From NCBI GenBank assembly GCA_037176705.1, contig CM073886.1, positions 5,642,001 through 5,706,000 of the forward strand: a stretch of 64,000 bases of DNA, given 5' to 3'. A program made the position numbers and the translations under genes. The notes beneath the pieces are model-generated. The model was not told the origin of the DNA. It ran no database searches and saw only the letters and a program-made list of their open reading frames with translations. Numbering within the stretch: position 1 is the stretch's first letter; every line of letters starts with the position of its first letter. This DNA is from Molossus alvarezi (lineage: Eukaryota > Chordata > Mammalia > Chiroptera > Molossidae). Below, piece after piece: positions 22,373 through 33,859 of the stretch.

Positions 22373-22627
22373 GCCCTGGCCAGTTTGGCTGAGCGGTTAG
22401 AGCGTCGGCCTGCAGTCCCGAGAGACCCGGGTTCGGTTCTTGCTAAGGGCACGTACTTCGGTTGCAGTTTGTCCCCGGCCCTTGTTAGGTCGTGCAGGTG
22501 GAAGCCACTCGATGTGTCCCTTTCATGTCGATGTTTCTCTCTCTCTTCCTTTCTTTCCCTCCCACTCTATCTGAACAAAAAAATGGAAAAATGTCCTCAG
22601 GTGAAGATAAAAAAAGAAAACAAAAAA
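22373..22627 (+). mobile_element. Ves SINE with 16-bp TSD
   Basis: Full-length plus-strand copy. A perfect flanking repeat CAAAGTCTACGCCTGA lies at 22357-22372 and 22628-22643. The tail hairpin (22594-22607) has one disrupting base. Confidence 0.95.
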
Positions 22628-22643
22628 CAAAGTCTACGCCTGA

Positions 22644-22979
22644 AGTGGAAGTGTGTATTTGGTTGGGCTAGATCCTTGGTCTAGTCCCTGGCTGCTGGAA
22701 GGAAGAGAAGGGACCATGTCTCCTACAGTTTCCTTAGTGAGGACAGAGTGCCTCCCATCTATCTTGAGATTCCCTAAAAAAAAAAAAGACTATATTTCAT
22801 ACTGGGCAGCCAAAAATGACAAATATCCACTGCAAACTCTTCATGTGGTGTATGTCATGTTGAAAGCATTATATATTGCTTTATCTACTTGCTAACTATC
22901 ATGCAGAGATTTATATGTATTTTTATAAGAAAGTCAGGTTGCATGCTTACAGTCCTGGTGAGGTTTCAGTTCACCAGCT
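22644..22979. other. Intergenic unique sequence
   Basis: No gene or repeat recognised between a SINE and a HAL1 element. Confidence 0.4.
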
Positions 22980-23379
22980 TTTTTTTTAACCTATCTTTAT
23001 TGTTGAATGTATTATAGATATCCCCCCCTTTTTTTCTCCATTGACCCCCTCCTCCCCAATCCCACCTCCCTCCTGCCTTCTCCACTCTATTGTTGGTATC
23101 CATTGGTTATGCATAGATGCATAAAAGTTCTTTAGTTTATCTCATCCCGCCCTCCCTCCCCCTTCCCTTTGAGGTTCATCAGTCTATCAACCAATTTGTA
23201 CTTCTTAATTCCTTCATCTTTCCCCACACACACCCCCAACCCCCTCTAGCAAGCAACAAAAAGTTCTCTGTATCTATGAGTCTGTTTCTGTTCTGCTTGC
23301 TCATTTTGTTTGTAGGTTCAATTGTTGATAAATATGTATGTATTGCCATTTTATTGTTCATATTTTTGTACTTCTCCGT

Positions 23380-24300
23380 CAAGAAGACCCTTCAACATTT
23401 CAGATAATACTGGTTTGATGGGGATGAACTCCTTTAGCTTTATCTTGTCTGGGAAGCTCTTTATATGTCCATTGATTCTAAATGATAGCTTTGCAGGAGA
23501 GTAATCTTGGTTGTAGGTTGCTGCTTTTCATCACTTTAAATATCTCTTGCCACTCTTTTCTGGCCTGCAAAGTTTCTTTTGAGAAATCAGCTGACAGTCT
23601 TATGGGAACTCCTATGTAGGTAACAAACTGCTTTTCTCTTGCTGCTTTTAAGATTCTCTCTTTGTCTTAACCATTTGCATTTTGATGACGTGTCTTGGTG
23701 TGGGCCTTTTCAGGTTCATCTTATTTGGGACTTTTGATGCTTCCTGGACTTGTATGTCTGTTTCCTTCACCAAGTTAGGAAAATTTTCTGTCATTATTTT
23801 TTCAAATAGGTTTTCTATTTCTTGCTTTCTCTCTTCTCCTTCTATACCCCCATGATGCGAATGTTGGCACACTTGAAGTTGTCCAGAGGCTCCTTACCCT
23901 ATCCTCATTTTTTTGGATTCTTTTTTCTTTTTGCTGTTCTGATTGGGTGTTTTTTGCTTCCTTATATTCCAAATCGATGGTTTGCTTCTTGGCTTCACCT
24001 ACTCTACTAATGATTCCCTGTAAATTATTCTTTATTTCAGTTAGTGCATCCTTCATATCTGACTGGTCCTTTTTCATGTTGTTGATGTTCTCACTAAGTT
24101 CCTTGGAGTTCTCCTTAAGATCCTCGAAGTTCTCACTAAGGTCCTTGAGCATCCTTATAACCAGTGTTTTGAACTCTGCATCTGATTAATTGCTTATTTC
24201 CATTTTGTTTAGTTCTTTTCCTGGAGTTTTGTTATCTTCTTTCATTTGGGACATGCTTCTTTGTCTCCTCATTTTGGCTGCTTCCTTGTATTTGTTTTTA
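23380..24300 (-). pseudogene. HAL1 ORF1 relic (L1 ORF1p-like), frameshifted
   Basis: Minus-strand translation shows the L1 ORF1p order: a coiled-coil region rich in Lys/Glu/Ser (LSENINNMKKDQSDMKDALTE), then KEKRIQKNEDRVRSLW, a frameshift near 23880, then IENLFEKIMTENFPNLVKE and NLKRPTPRHVIKM of the RNA-binding core. The frame ends TKRES-stop at 23648. The C-terminal domain (RLSADFSKETLQAR) continues in another frame. The protein is non-functional as it stands. A second copy at 41450-42031 shares the TKRES stop. Confidence 0.82.
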
Positions 24301-25295
24301 TGTATTAGGTAGAGTTGCTGTGTCTCCTAGGCTTCCTAGGGTGGCCTATTGTTGTAGGTGTCCTGTAGGACCCAGTGGCACAGCCTCCCTGATCACCCCA
24401 GCTGGGCCCTCCAGGTGCACCCCGAGTGTGGACTTTATATCCTTCTGTTGTAATTGAATCTTGATTGCTGTTGACACATCACTGGGAGGGATTTACTCTG
24501 GCTGATCAGATGCAAGGACTGGCTATGCCCACTGACCACTGGTCTCTGACTCCCTTGGAGGATCAGCTGTGTAAGGACCCACCACACAGAGAAAGACTTC
24601 AGCAGGGTTCTAGTACCCACTGAATCCACTCATTGAGTGTGTCACTTGTGGAGGTAGTTGGGTGGTGGTGCTTCGATGTGGTCTGAAGCTGTTCACTGGG
24701 TGTGCTGGCTCTGGGGTACGGTCAGCCACTGCCTGTGTTCTATCCAGGGCCACCTGGCAAAGTGATCTTCCGATGGCTGCTTCTTGTGCCAGGCGGCCTG
24801 GGGCCTCTTAACGAGAGTTATGGGACTCACTGAGACCAGATGCTGCTTGTTTGAGAGATTTTTGGAAACTCTGAAGCAGGAGCCAAGACAGACCAATCCT
24901 ATGGTAAAACCACTGGAAACTGCTTGTGTGGGCCTGAAAGTTGGGTGGGGCGGGGCCTCAGGGAATCACCAGGGCAGGGCAAACAGTGTGAGCCAGGTTG
25001 CTGGAGTCCCAGATATGGTTCCCATCTGCTGGCCCCTTGGAAGAAGGTCTCACCAAAGGAACAAAGGCCTCCACCAGCACGTCTGTCTGAGAGAAAGCTG
25101 CCTCTCCAGCCCTCGCCCTGATTCCAAATAACTCAGTTCTTCCCCCTATGTTCTGATGCCTTTCAAGCTGCCTCCCCGACGCTGGAACCTGGAGGTTGCA
25201 AGTCCGAGTAAGTTCATGCCGGGCCCTTTAAGAGGAGCTGCCTGGGGCTCCAGAAGCCTCAGCCTCCCTCAGCCTCAGTTCCTGCTGGTTTTTGT

Positions 25296-25542
25296 TTTTT
25301 AATCCTCACCGAAAACATTTTTTTTTTTTAAATCTCCAGAGAAAGCAAGAGGGAGAGAGGGATGAAGAGAGAGAGAAAAACATCGACGTGAGAGAGATAC
25401 ATCAACTGGTTGCCACCCACACAACCCCAACGGGGGCCGGGGCCAAACTGCAACCAAGGTATGTGCCCTTAGAGGGAACCAAACCCTGGTCTCTCTGGTC
25501 TGCGGGCTGACGCTCTAACCACTGAGCCACACCAGCTATGGC
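25296..25542 (-). mobile_element. Ves SINE nested in HAL1 5' UTR
   Basis: A minus-strand SINE whose tail (TTTTTTAATCCTCACCG) abuts HAL1 'ctgctggttttt' and whose head ends CCACACCAGCTATGGC before HAL1 'cagccagaagtg'. The uninterrupted HAL1 sequence is seen at about 42565-42590, which proves the insertion. It is younger than its host element. Confidence 0.9.
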
Positions 25543-25906
25543 TCCCAGCCAGAAGTGATGGGGATTCTCTTCCTGGCACTGGAATCCTGAGCTGGGTGCC
25601 TGGTGTGGGACGGGGACCCCTCAGTCCTCAGGGAGGACCTTCCCAGCTGAGGTGTCCTCCTGATTTTTATCCGCCACACATGGGTGTGGGACCAGCCCAC
25701 CCTCCTACTAGTCTCCATGTGGTGGCTGCTTTAATTCTGTAGTTGTAGGACTTCCATTCAGCTCGGTGTCAGGCGGTTCTGAAGGATGATTGTGCTGTAG
25801 TTTAGTTGTACTTTTGATGTGGTTGTGGGAGCAGGCGAGATCGTATTTACCTGTGTGGCCATCTTGACTGGAAGTCCAGTTTGTATGCTTTTTAAATACA
25901 ACTGTG

Positions 25907-26145
25907 GCCCTGGCTGGCTTGGCTCAGCGGTTAGAGCGTTGGCCCGCAGACCAGTGAGTCATGGGTTCAATTCTGGTCAAGGGCATGTACCTTGGTTGCA
26001 GTTTGTCCCCGGCCCTGGTTGGGGTCCTGCAGGAGGCAACCAGTTGATGTGTCTCTCTCACATTGATGTTTCTCTCTCTCTCCCTCCTTCCCACTCTATC
26101 TCAAGATAAATAGAAAAATGTCCTATGGTGAGTATTAAAAAATAT
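25907..26145 (+). mobile_element. Ves SINE with 11-bp TSD
   Basis: Full-length plus-strand copy. A perfect flanking repeat ATACAACTGTG lies at 25896-25906 and 26146-26156. Confidence 0.94.
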
Positions 26146-26205
26146 ATACAACTGTGAAGAGTCCCTATTGTCTTTAGGCTCTGCAACAACTTAAGTGTGT
26201 TTTCA

Positions 26206-26321
26206 GCCCTAGCCAGGTGGCTCAGTTGTCATAGCATCGTCCCATACACCAAGGTTGCAGGTTCAATCCCTATTCAGGGCCCGTACGGGAGGCAATTGAT
26301 CGATGTTTCTCTCACATAAAT

Positions 26322-26375
<54 letters not shown>

Positions 26376-26449
26376 CCTCTTTCCCTCCCTCTTTCACTTC
26401 CTCTCTCTGTAAAATCAATAAAAGCATATCCTCAGGTAAGGATAAATAA
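26206..26449 (+). mobile_element. tRNA-derived SINE with expanded TC tract and 10-bp TSD
   Basis: Head GCCCTAGCCAGGTGGCTCAG, body with a long (TC)n at about 26324-26372, then AATCAATAAAAGCATATCCTCAGGTAAGGAT. A perfect flanking repeat TGTGTTTTCA lies at 26196-26205 and 26450-26459. Confidence 0.93.
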
Positions 26450-26459
26450 TGTGTTTTCA

Positions 26460-28650
26460 AAGGCTCTAAGAATTCACGCAGTGTCCTCTCTGGACCGAGT
26501 AGAGCAGGCCATTCTTTGAAATTTTGCTAACTTTCACACATTAACACTGGTCTGTCTAAATTTTCCTCCTCTTCTGAAATTAATTTTAGTCATCTTATTT
26601 TGCTAGAAGATCATTCATGTTTTCCAGTTTACTAGCAAAATCTTACAAAGAATGATCTTAAGATTACATTTTCTTTTCCAGTTCAGGGCCACAGAAATGC
26701 ATGAAATATATTTCTTAATTTGTGACTCTATTATCCCTGGTGATGTCCACCAGTCATTTCTTCTTTTCTCAGACATTCACTGAAGTCCAGAATACTGCTG
26801 GTGCCCCACCCAGATCCTGTGTGCTTCGCTCTGAATGGCTTTACCTGTGATGTCCTCTGGTGGCTGCTTTGGGCCACAGCACCGCCTCACCTGCACACAC
26901 AGAGCTGGGCGCGCCTGGCGTTTATGTCCCTGAGCAGTGACTGATGGGTGCAGGAGTGTGAAACCCAGCTTCTCTGCCTCCAGTCATGACAGCTTCTGAG
27001 GCATCACTTACATCCCAGAGCTCCCTGCAGCAGTAGGCCAAAGGCACTTTCCAGGACTTCACTCCAAGTGCCATCCTTTCTTCCTTTCCTGTGGTCTGCT
27101 CTCCTCATCCCTTAAGGGTTTCTTCTAAGAGTTATTCCTTAATAAATCACTTACACATGAATTCTCAACTCAGGGTCTGGTTCCGGGGAACTGGTCTCAG
27201 CCAAAGATGATTTATCTCAATCCCTGCCCTTAAAGCTGGCATAACATCTAATGAATTACACCCTAACACCGGGCATTGTCACATCCTAGGAGAATCTGAA
27301 GTTAATAACTCAGTTGGGAAGAGATAGCAAACACTCACTTAGAAAGTGTTAGCCAATCTGGGTTTTTAAGGATGAATAGGAGTTGGCCAGAAATATAGTG
27401 GAGGTGGGTGTCACAAGCAGAAATAAAATGGGGGGGGGTTATAATTATAAATAACATATGGTTCTTATGTTTTAAGAATTCTAACTGTGATGAGTAAACT
27501 TGGAAAGCCAACGGGTCTCAGAGAAACTACAACACAGGGATAAATACGGGCTAGAATTAACAAGATGCTGTTCTTGCCTTGGAGTGCGGAGCTGGGTCTG
27601 GAGGAGTAAAAATGAAAATGAGTTTTCTCATGAGGGCACCTTAAGAATAGAAAATAATGTGTAATGACACAGGGACATGAAAAGGCTTCATATGTTCAGG
27701 AAACTCAATTTCAAGGTCGCTCTGCAAACTCAGAAATACATGGTGATGAGAGGTCATCCTTTCTGTTCATTTCCTGTTAAGAAGTCTGGTGCATGTTGTA
27801 CACCTTTCCTCCGCCTGCTCGTGTCTCTCTCTCGAACCACGGTAGAGCTGCCCCAGCCCAGAGCCTTCAGCAGGCACACTGCTGGGGCAGCTCGTGGTTC
27901 CCACTCCACGTGCTCTTGGAGAAACGTGCCACTCACTCCCCATCAAGAGGTCAAATATGGCCCCTTCCCTTTTGAAACGTGGCGAGTCTTAGGACTACCT
28001 TGACGGATAGAATCAGCAGAAGTGACACCATGTGCCTGCTGAAGCCAGATCATAAGAGGCAATATACCTTCTTCCATTTGGCTCTCTCTCAGGATGTTCA
28101 CCCTGGGAACCCAGCCACACTCTGTGACAAAGCCCAGGCCACACTGAGAGTCCCTTGGCTGAGCTCCGGTGACAACCAGCACCAACTTGCCAGCCACGTG
28201 AGTGGGCAATCCTGGAAGTGGGTCCCCAGCCCTCTTCCACCCTGGTGGTGCCCCATACAGCAGGGACAAGCCTTACCAAGCTCCATCCAGATCGAAAAAT
28301 AATTTATTGTGTTGTTTCAAATCATGTTGTGGGGTAATGCGTTACTTACCATTAGATAACCAAACAAGTATCTAGATAGATCGTAAATGTTTTTGTTTTC
28401 CTCTATTCATTTTTACATTTGCCCTCTATTTATAGCTACACTGATTTTCTGCTCATAGTAGTGATATGAAGTTGTCTTTTAAAATACATTTACCCCTTGA
28501 GTATGGGCAGATTTAGTGACTCATTTCCAAAGAACAAAGTGTGGAAGGAGACAAATAATAACATTTCAGTGAAAAGACTTTACAGACACCACCTCTACCA
28601 AGTGATCAAGGTCAACATTACCCAATGACAGGGCATGTTGACGTTGTGAG
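26460..28650. other. Intergenic, mostly unique, one long imperfect palindrome
   Basis: The segment 26740-27210 ends in a motif with 'ttccttaataaatcacttac' and 'ggttccggggaactggtct' that resembles an old LTR or interspersed repeat I cannot name. An imperfect palindrome is at 27834-27900. No coding exon recognised. Confidence 0.4.
27834..27900. repeat. Imperfect palindrome, about 20-bp arms
   Basis: GAACCACG[GTAG]AGCTGCCCCAGC at 27834-27857 pairs with GCTGGGGCAGCTCGTGGTTC at 27881-27900. The only defect is a 4-nt bulge. The spacer is 23 nt. Confidence 0.88.
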
Positions 28651-28654
28651 CCCT

Positions 28655-29064
28655 GCGTTAGCCAGGGTCCTCCAGGAAAACAGAACGAACAGTGTGTGTG
28701 TGTGTGCACGCGCGCACAGAAAGAGATTTATTATAAGGAATTGACTCACATGATGTTTATGGAGACTGACAAGTCCCAAGACCTACAGTCAGCAAGCGGG
28801 AGAACCCAGGAGAGCCAAAGGTGTACTTCTAGTCCGAAGGCTGGCAGACTTGAGACCCAGGAAAGCTGATGTTTCCGTTTGAGTCCACAGGCAGGAGAAG
28901 ACTAATGGCCCAGCTCCTGTGGTCAGGCAGGAGGAAGTCAGAAGAGGGTCAACTTTTTTGCTCTATTTGGGCCTTCAACTAACTGGATGAGACCCACCCA
29001 AATTGAGGAGAGCAGTCAATCAGTTCACTCAGTCTATCATTTAAATGATAATCTCATCCAGAAC
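28655..29064 (+). mobile_element. Ancient interspersed repeat, left part (split by HAL1)
   Basis: 'gggtcctccaggaaaacagaa', 'gagatttattataaggaattg', 'ctcctgtggtcaggcaggagg' and 'taatctcatccagaa' follow a common eutherian repeat that also occurs at 34635-35085. I do not assign a family name. The remaining part resumes at about 32056. Confidence 0.65.
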
Positions 29065-29270
29065 CAACCAGGGGCTTCCAGTCAAGATGGTGGCATAGGT
29101 AAACGCGGTCTCGCCTCCTCCCACATCACAATTACAACTAAACTACAGAATCACCACCATTCAGAGCCACCAGAAATCTAGCTGAACAGAAGTCCTACAG
29201 CTATGAAATTTAACAAGGAGCCACACTGAGACTGGCAGGAGAGGCAGAAACTGAAATGGGCTAGTCCCAG

Positions 29271-30007
29271 TGACTGGACAGGGGCCTGGCCCTGAGCGGG
29301 TCTGCCCGGGCCCGCCGTGCGTGTGGGTGCGGACTTCGTGCAGGACAGAGCTGACCAGCAAGGCCAGGTGACTGCAGGGAACGTTCACCAAAGCGGAGTG
29401 CGGTGAGACAGGGTAGGGCTCAGCACAGCAGTAACCCGAGAGCCCAGCTGGGCTGCCTTCGCTCTCTGGAAAGGCAGAGAAAAGGAGGTCTTGAGGGACA
29501 GGTTCAGGGCAGGAGCTTAGGCAAGTTGCTGCTGCCCTCTGCTCCCCTGGCGGCAAGTCTCCTGGGGACTCTCGGAGTCCAGGGGATGCTACCTGTGGGG
29601 GAGGGGAGGGGACTGGGAATGGCACCAACTGCTCCCCGAGGCACGAGGCACACTGGGTCCTTTGTCTTGAGGCTTTTATTTCTCTCCTGCAGGCGGGAAT
29701 CTTAGGGGAAGTCTCAGGGGAGGGTTTCAGCAGAACAGTCATCAGTTCTCTGGGTGTGCTCCTTCGGGGTCAGGGTCCTCACTGATTGGTCAGTGTCAGG
29801 GCAGGGGGTCATTAGTCATTGCAGCTGGCCCTGGTGTCGCCCGCCTGGTTTGGCTGCTTTTCTGGGCCTGGAGCTGAAATACATCTGAGACCTAGATATT
29901 GTCTCTAGGGAGGGACCTTCTGTGTCTGCTGCAAATTGCTCTGCCAGTCCGTTCGGCTCTGTCTCAGCTTTCTTGTTCCATCTGTCCTGGCTCACGGACC
30001 TGTCTCA
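29271..30007 (-). mobile_element. Solo LTR inserted in HAL1 5' UTR
   Basis: A 737-bp minus-strand LTR with TG...CA ends, a CCAAT-type segment and AATAAA, alignable with 17068-17771 over most of its length. The flanks are CCAG (29267-29270) and CCAC (30008-30011); the empty HAL1 sequence reads GTCCCACACCCACG, so the original duplication was CCAC with one later change. It is a solo LTR. The long minus-strand ORF across it (29161-29742) does not resemble a retroviral protein. Confidence 0.85.
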
Positions 30008-31105
30008 CCACAGGCACATGTGGCAGATAAAACTGGGAGGGATGTCTTGACTGCAGAGGTCCCCCCAAGAAACAAGGGGGTGCCGGCCCCACACCAGGTG
30101 TCCCAGCCTAGGGTTCCAGCGCTAGGAGGAGAAGGCCCCGTACCCTCTGGCTGCAAAAAGAAGCAGGGAGTGTGCCTGAGTGAGACAGAGGGCTTCTGAG
30201 TCCCAAGCAGTCCCTCTAAGGGCCCACGCGCAGGCTTACTGGGGCTCACCCCCTCGGAGCGCCGGTGCTGGGCAGCGGCTCCAAGGGCACCAGAGGCACG
30301 TGGAGAGGAGTGGAACTGTCTGGCGGCAGAGTGAGAACGGAGGGGCCGCTTCCGCCCAGACAGAAGTGCTGGCAGAGGCCACTGTTGCTTTTCTGGGTCC
30401 TGCTCCCACAGAGCCAGCAGGCGGGCACCATATCTGAGACTCCATCATCCTCGTTCACACTGTGCTTTGCCTGAGACCCTGCCCCACCCAACGTGGGCCC
30501 ACCCGAGCTGCTTCCAGGGGCTTTCTCATACAAATGGCCTGTCTTGGCTCCTGCTGCAGACCTTCCTAAAATCTCTCAAACAAGCGGCACCAGGCCTCGG
30601 CCTGCCCCAGGCCTCTCATTAAGTGGCCCCAGGCCCAACACAAATGGTAGCCAGCCTTGGTTTACAGCTTGGTCTATCCTGGGCACCTCCCCAAGCCCAG
30701 CACAAGCAGTAACATCTGCAGATCACTTTGTAGTTTATGCTGGGTGGCCCTGCACCGGGCACAGGCAGTGACTGACCTTGACCTGCATCTCCCCGGAGGC
30801 CCCAGAGCCAGTGCACCCAGTGGACAACTTCAGACCATGTCAGAGCACCACCACCCAACCACCTCCACAAGCGACACACAGGGCAGACTCAGTAGACACC
30901 AGAGCCCCACTGAAGTAAGTTCTGCTCCATGGGGTGGGCACCTACACAGCTGATCCTCCATGGTGGTCCCAGCCAGTCCTTGCAACCAATTAGCATGGGG
31001 GAAAATCCCTCCCAAAGATGTGCCAACAGCAATTAAGACTCAACTACAACAGGAGGGTACACGTGGCCCACACAGGGGGTGGGGTGCAACTAGAGTGCCC
31101 AGCAG

Positions 31106-31632
31106 GTGACTGGGGAGGCTGAGCCACTGCACCCTACAGAACACCCACTACACAAGGCCACTCTACGAAGCCCAGGGGACATAACAGCTCTACCTAATAC
31201 ATGGACACAAACACAGGGAGGCAGCCAAAATGAGGAGACAAAGAAACAAAATGGAGACAAGCAATCTACTAGGGGCAGAGTTCAAACGGTGGTTATAAGG
31301 AAGCTCAATGAACTTAGGGGAAGAGTAGATGAACTTAGTGAGAACTTTAACAGCATAAAAAAGGACATAAAAGCCCTAAAAGTGAGTCAGTCAAAAATGA
31401 AGGTACACTAACTGAAATGAAGAGTAAATTACATAGAATTAACAGTAGAGTGGATGAAGCAGAAGCAGAGAATCAAATCAACGATTTGGACTATAAGGAA
31501 GCAGAACACAATCAAAACAGCAAAGAAAAAAAAGTAATCCAAAAATATAAGGATAGTGTAAGGAGCTTCTGGGACAACAACATTCTAATAACCATTTATG
31601 GTGTCAGATGGGTACGAGATTTATCAGAATGA
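31106..31632 (+). pseudogene. ORF1 N-terminal relic (coiled-coil part)
   Basis: Two open pieces, 31106-31411 and 31417-31632, lie in adjacent frames. Together they show the L1/HAL1 ORF1 N-terminal coiled coil (ELSENFNSIKKDIKALKVSQ; INDLDYKEAEHNQNSKEKK) up to SVRSFWDN. A frameshift or stop separates them at about 31411. The RNA-binding domain and C-terminus are deleted. Confidence 0.78.
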
Positions 31633-31735
31633 TCACTTAGTAAGTTATACAATATCTGTTCACTGGGGTTTATACCTGTCAACTGGAATTGAAAAGTTAA
31701 AAATGATTTAAAGTAAAAAAGAAGTCCAAGGCAAA

Positions 31736-32055
31736 GACTCAAAGATAGAAACAGAGAAGGAAGCCACAGCTCCACAGCGCAGTTCTTCCTGCAACCAGAC
31801 AAGGTACACAAAGACATCTTGCCGTCCTAATTCTAGCCACCTCCTCTGAAAAGTAGAAAACCCACTCTAGTTTTATGAGACTATTTTACCACTATCATTC
31901 AAGCATTAGAGCCACAAAAATATTTTTGTGCTTTTCCAGGAGGATTAATTTGCTATTAGAATAAAAAATATAAAGTTCTTCAGAGCTCCTTTCTATCTGC
32001 TAGATAGGATGCTGCCTGATTCATGAATCATTAAATTAAGCCAATTAGATCTTCA
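31736..32055. other. Unassigned sequence between HAL1 and old repeat
   Basis: Not recognised. It lies between the HAL1 3' end and the resumption of the ancient repeat, so it may belong to the insertion or to a further element. Confidence 0.35.
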
Positions 32056-32130
32056 AAAACACCCAGAATAATGTTTGACCAAATATCTAGGCTCCCTGTC
32101 AAGTAGATACTTAAAATTTGACATCAAACC
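32056..32130 (+). mobile_element. Ancient interspersed repeat, right part
   Basis: 'acacccagaataatgtttga' and 'ccaaatatctaggctccctg' continue the repeat broken at about 29064. The distal copy at 34985-35085 shows the same order. Confidence 0.6.
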
Positions 32131-33626
32131 CTAATACAACGTGATGAAGAAGTCACTTTACCTCTATGGTATTCTTTGCAAAACCATAACCCCAGTCTAA
32201 TCATGAAGAAAAACATCATATAACCAATTCTACAAAGTGAGCGGCCAGTACTCTTCAAACCTGCCATGGTCAGGAAAAGCAAAGAAACACGGGGAACTGA
32301 AAGCGTTAATAATGCTGTGAAGGGTAAAGGCAAAAGCTTGCAAAAGGCGGAAACTGTAAAAAATACATTGCTTGCATGACCTTTGCTCAGCCTTCTGTTG
32401 AGTACAGACTATCTGGATTATCCGCAAGAGAATGAATCACCCAGCAGATGCAGGGCGAGATACCAGACCAGTCCAACTGCAAAGTGGACAGTGGGCCAGG
32501 CAGAGTGTCAGCAGGAACTGCCAGAAGCTAGAAGTAGAGTATGCAACCTACACCCCAACTGTTATTCGAGGCTGCCCCCTTTTCGGCTCAGCCCACCTGC
32601 ACCCAGGCTCATGCAATAAAGCCATTTTGCTCTACATTGGCCGTGTGTTGTGGACGTGATCTCCCGCCTCTCAGACCTTTAAAGAACTGTCAGAGACCAG
32701 AGACGACTGAGAAGACAAGACGACTAAACGCAGGGTGGCACTCAGGGTTGGGTTCTGGCACAGAAAAGGATGTTAGTAGAAAATCTGATAAAATACAGAT
32801 AAAACCAAGACAGTGGTAGTGTTACAATAACATTCGTTTCTTGGCTGTGACAAGCGTACCGCAGCCGTGCGAGACGTTAACCTTGGGGAAGCAGTGAGGG
32901 TCACGGAGGAACTCTGTGCTATCTTTACAGGGGTCTGCGAACCTGAAACTGCTCCACCACTGCAACGTCGATTTTAAATGTACTTCAACTAAAAGGAGGG
33001 GTGGATTTTTAAAATAATATTGAGTAATTATTAAGTCCAATTTTGTACAAATGACTGCAGAATGACTGAGGAAATAATGATTTCTTACAGAAAGCGTTCA
33101 CAGTGGGCACCTTCAGCAGAAACTGATACACTTGTCTGATTCAAGGGGCACATGCCGGGGGCCTCAGCTTCTGGGTGTCTGAGGTCAGGCAAGCCAAAAG
33201 GGAGGCAGGTTCTGGTGGCCCTCACTCACATGACAAAGGGCAGAGGGCAGTGTGCTCCTGGGTATCCTGAGAGGTCTCAGACAGGAGTTAGGAACCATGG
33301 AACAGAGAAACCTGGGTCCTGCCCAAGAAGTCTTCCAAAGACCCAGGGGAAGTGCAGACACCCGAGTGATATCAGAACTCAATAGAAAGAGAAAAATAAA
33401 ACCTCTAACTTTTTTGCCAAAATAAAAGAATTTTGAGATTCATTCCAGTGTAAACATTCAAAAAACACTGGAGTGCTCACTACACACCTGGCGCCTGCTC
33501 CCGTGTCTGGGGATGAGAATTCTCAGCAGTGAGAATGCAGAGTGTTCACCCTCCTAGAGGAAGGTGACAGGAAATAAGCAAATGAACAGGTGTACAATAT
33601 CATTTCAGCAACTAACAATTGCTCTG
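32131..33626. other. Intergenic unique sequence
   Basis: About 32430-32680 has an AATAAA followed by T-rich sequence ('gcaataaagccattttgctc') and could be an LTR fragment, but no ends or TSD are visible. Otherwise unrecognised. Confidence 0.35.
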
Positions 33627-33640
33627 AAGAAAGCAATTTG

Positions 33641-33845
33641 GCCCAGCTGGTGCAGCTCAGTGGTTGAGCATCAACCCATGCACAAGAGGTCACTGGTTCC
33701 ATTCCCGGTCAGGGCACATGCCCAGGTTGTGGCCCAAATCCCCAGTGGGGGGCATGCAGGAGGCAGCCAATCGATGTTCTCTCTCATCAATGTTTCTGTC
33801 TCTCTCTCCCTCTCCCTCCCTCCCTGTCTAGAGTCAATAAAGAAA
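33641..33845 (+). mobile_element. tRNA-derived SINE (GTTGAGCATCAACCCATG type), 14-bp TSD
   Basis: The head differs from Ves: GGTTGAGCATCAACCCATGC. The body has CAGGAGGCAGCCAATCGATG and the tail has GTCAATAAAG. The flanks AAGAAAGCAATTTG (33627-33640) and AAGAAAGCATTTTG (33846-33859) differ at one base. Confidence 0.93.
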
Positions 33846-33859
33846 AAGAAAGCATTTTG

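Larger units (their letters stand above)
22980..25876 (-). mobile_element. HAL1-type half-L1 element, near full length
   Basis: On the minus strand the element runs from a 5' end GGACTTCCAGTCAAGATGG (about 25876) through a long 5' UTR and an ORF1-like region (about 24300-23380) to a 3' UTR and poly-A (22980). There is no ORF2: the ORF1 C-terminal segment is followed directly by the 3' UTR with ATGCATCTATGCATAACCAA and a CAACAATAAAGA end. This is the arrangement of HAL1 elements, which depend on L1 for enzymes. A SINE interrupts the 5' UTR (25296-25542). No convincing TSD was found. Confidence 0.8.
29074..31735 (+). mobile_element. HAL1/L1 element with internal deletion, hosting a solo LTR
   Basis: The 5' end GCTTCCAGTCAAGATGGTGG matches the HAL1 copies at 25876 and 40305. 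The 5' UTR is interrupted by a solo LTR (29271-30007) and resumes with 'cacatgtggcagataaaact'. ORF1 N-terminal sequence follows (31106-31630) and breaks off after DSVRSFWDN, where an L1-type 3' end ('gtgatcacttagtaagttatac'-like) is joined directly. The 3' boundary is approximate because no poly-A is clear. Confidence 0.7.

Noticed and set aside
22960..25895. TSD for the HAL1 copy at 22980-25876
   Set aside because: The flanks share only CAGTT and scattered bases. A real duplication could not be shown.
29161..29742. 193-codon minus-strand ORF, considered as a retroviral protein
   Set aside because: It lies within a solo LTR and the adjoining HAL1 5' UTR and shows no motif of a retroviral protein.
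31097..31632. ORF pieces considered as a host coiled-coil gene
   Set aside because: Order and motifs match L1/HAL1 ORF1, and a 5' end shared with two other HAL1 copies lies upstream.
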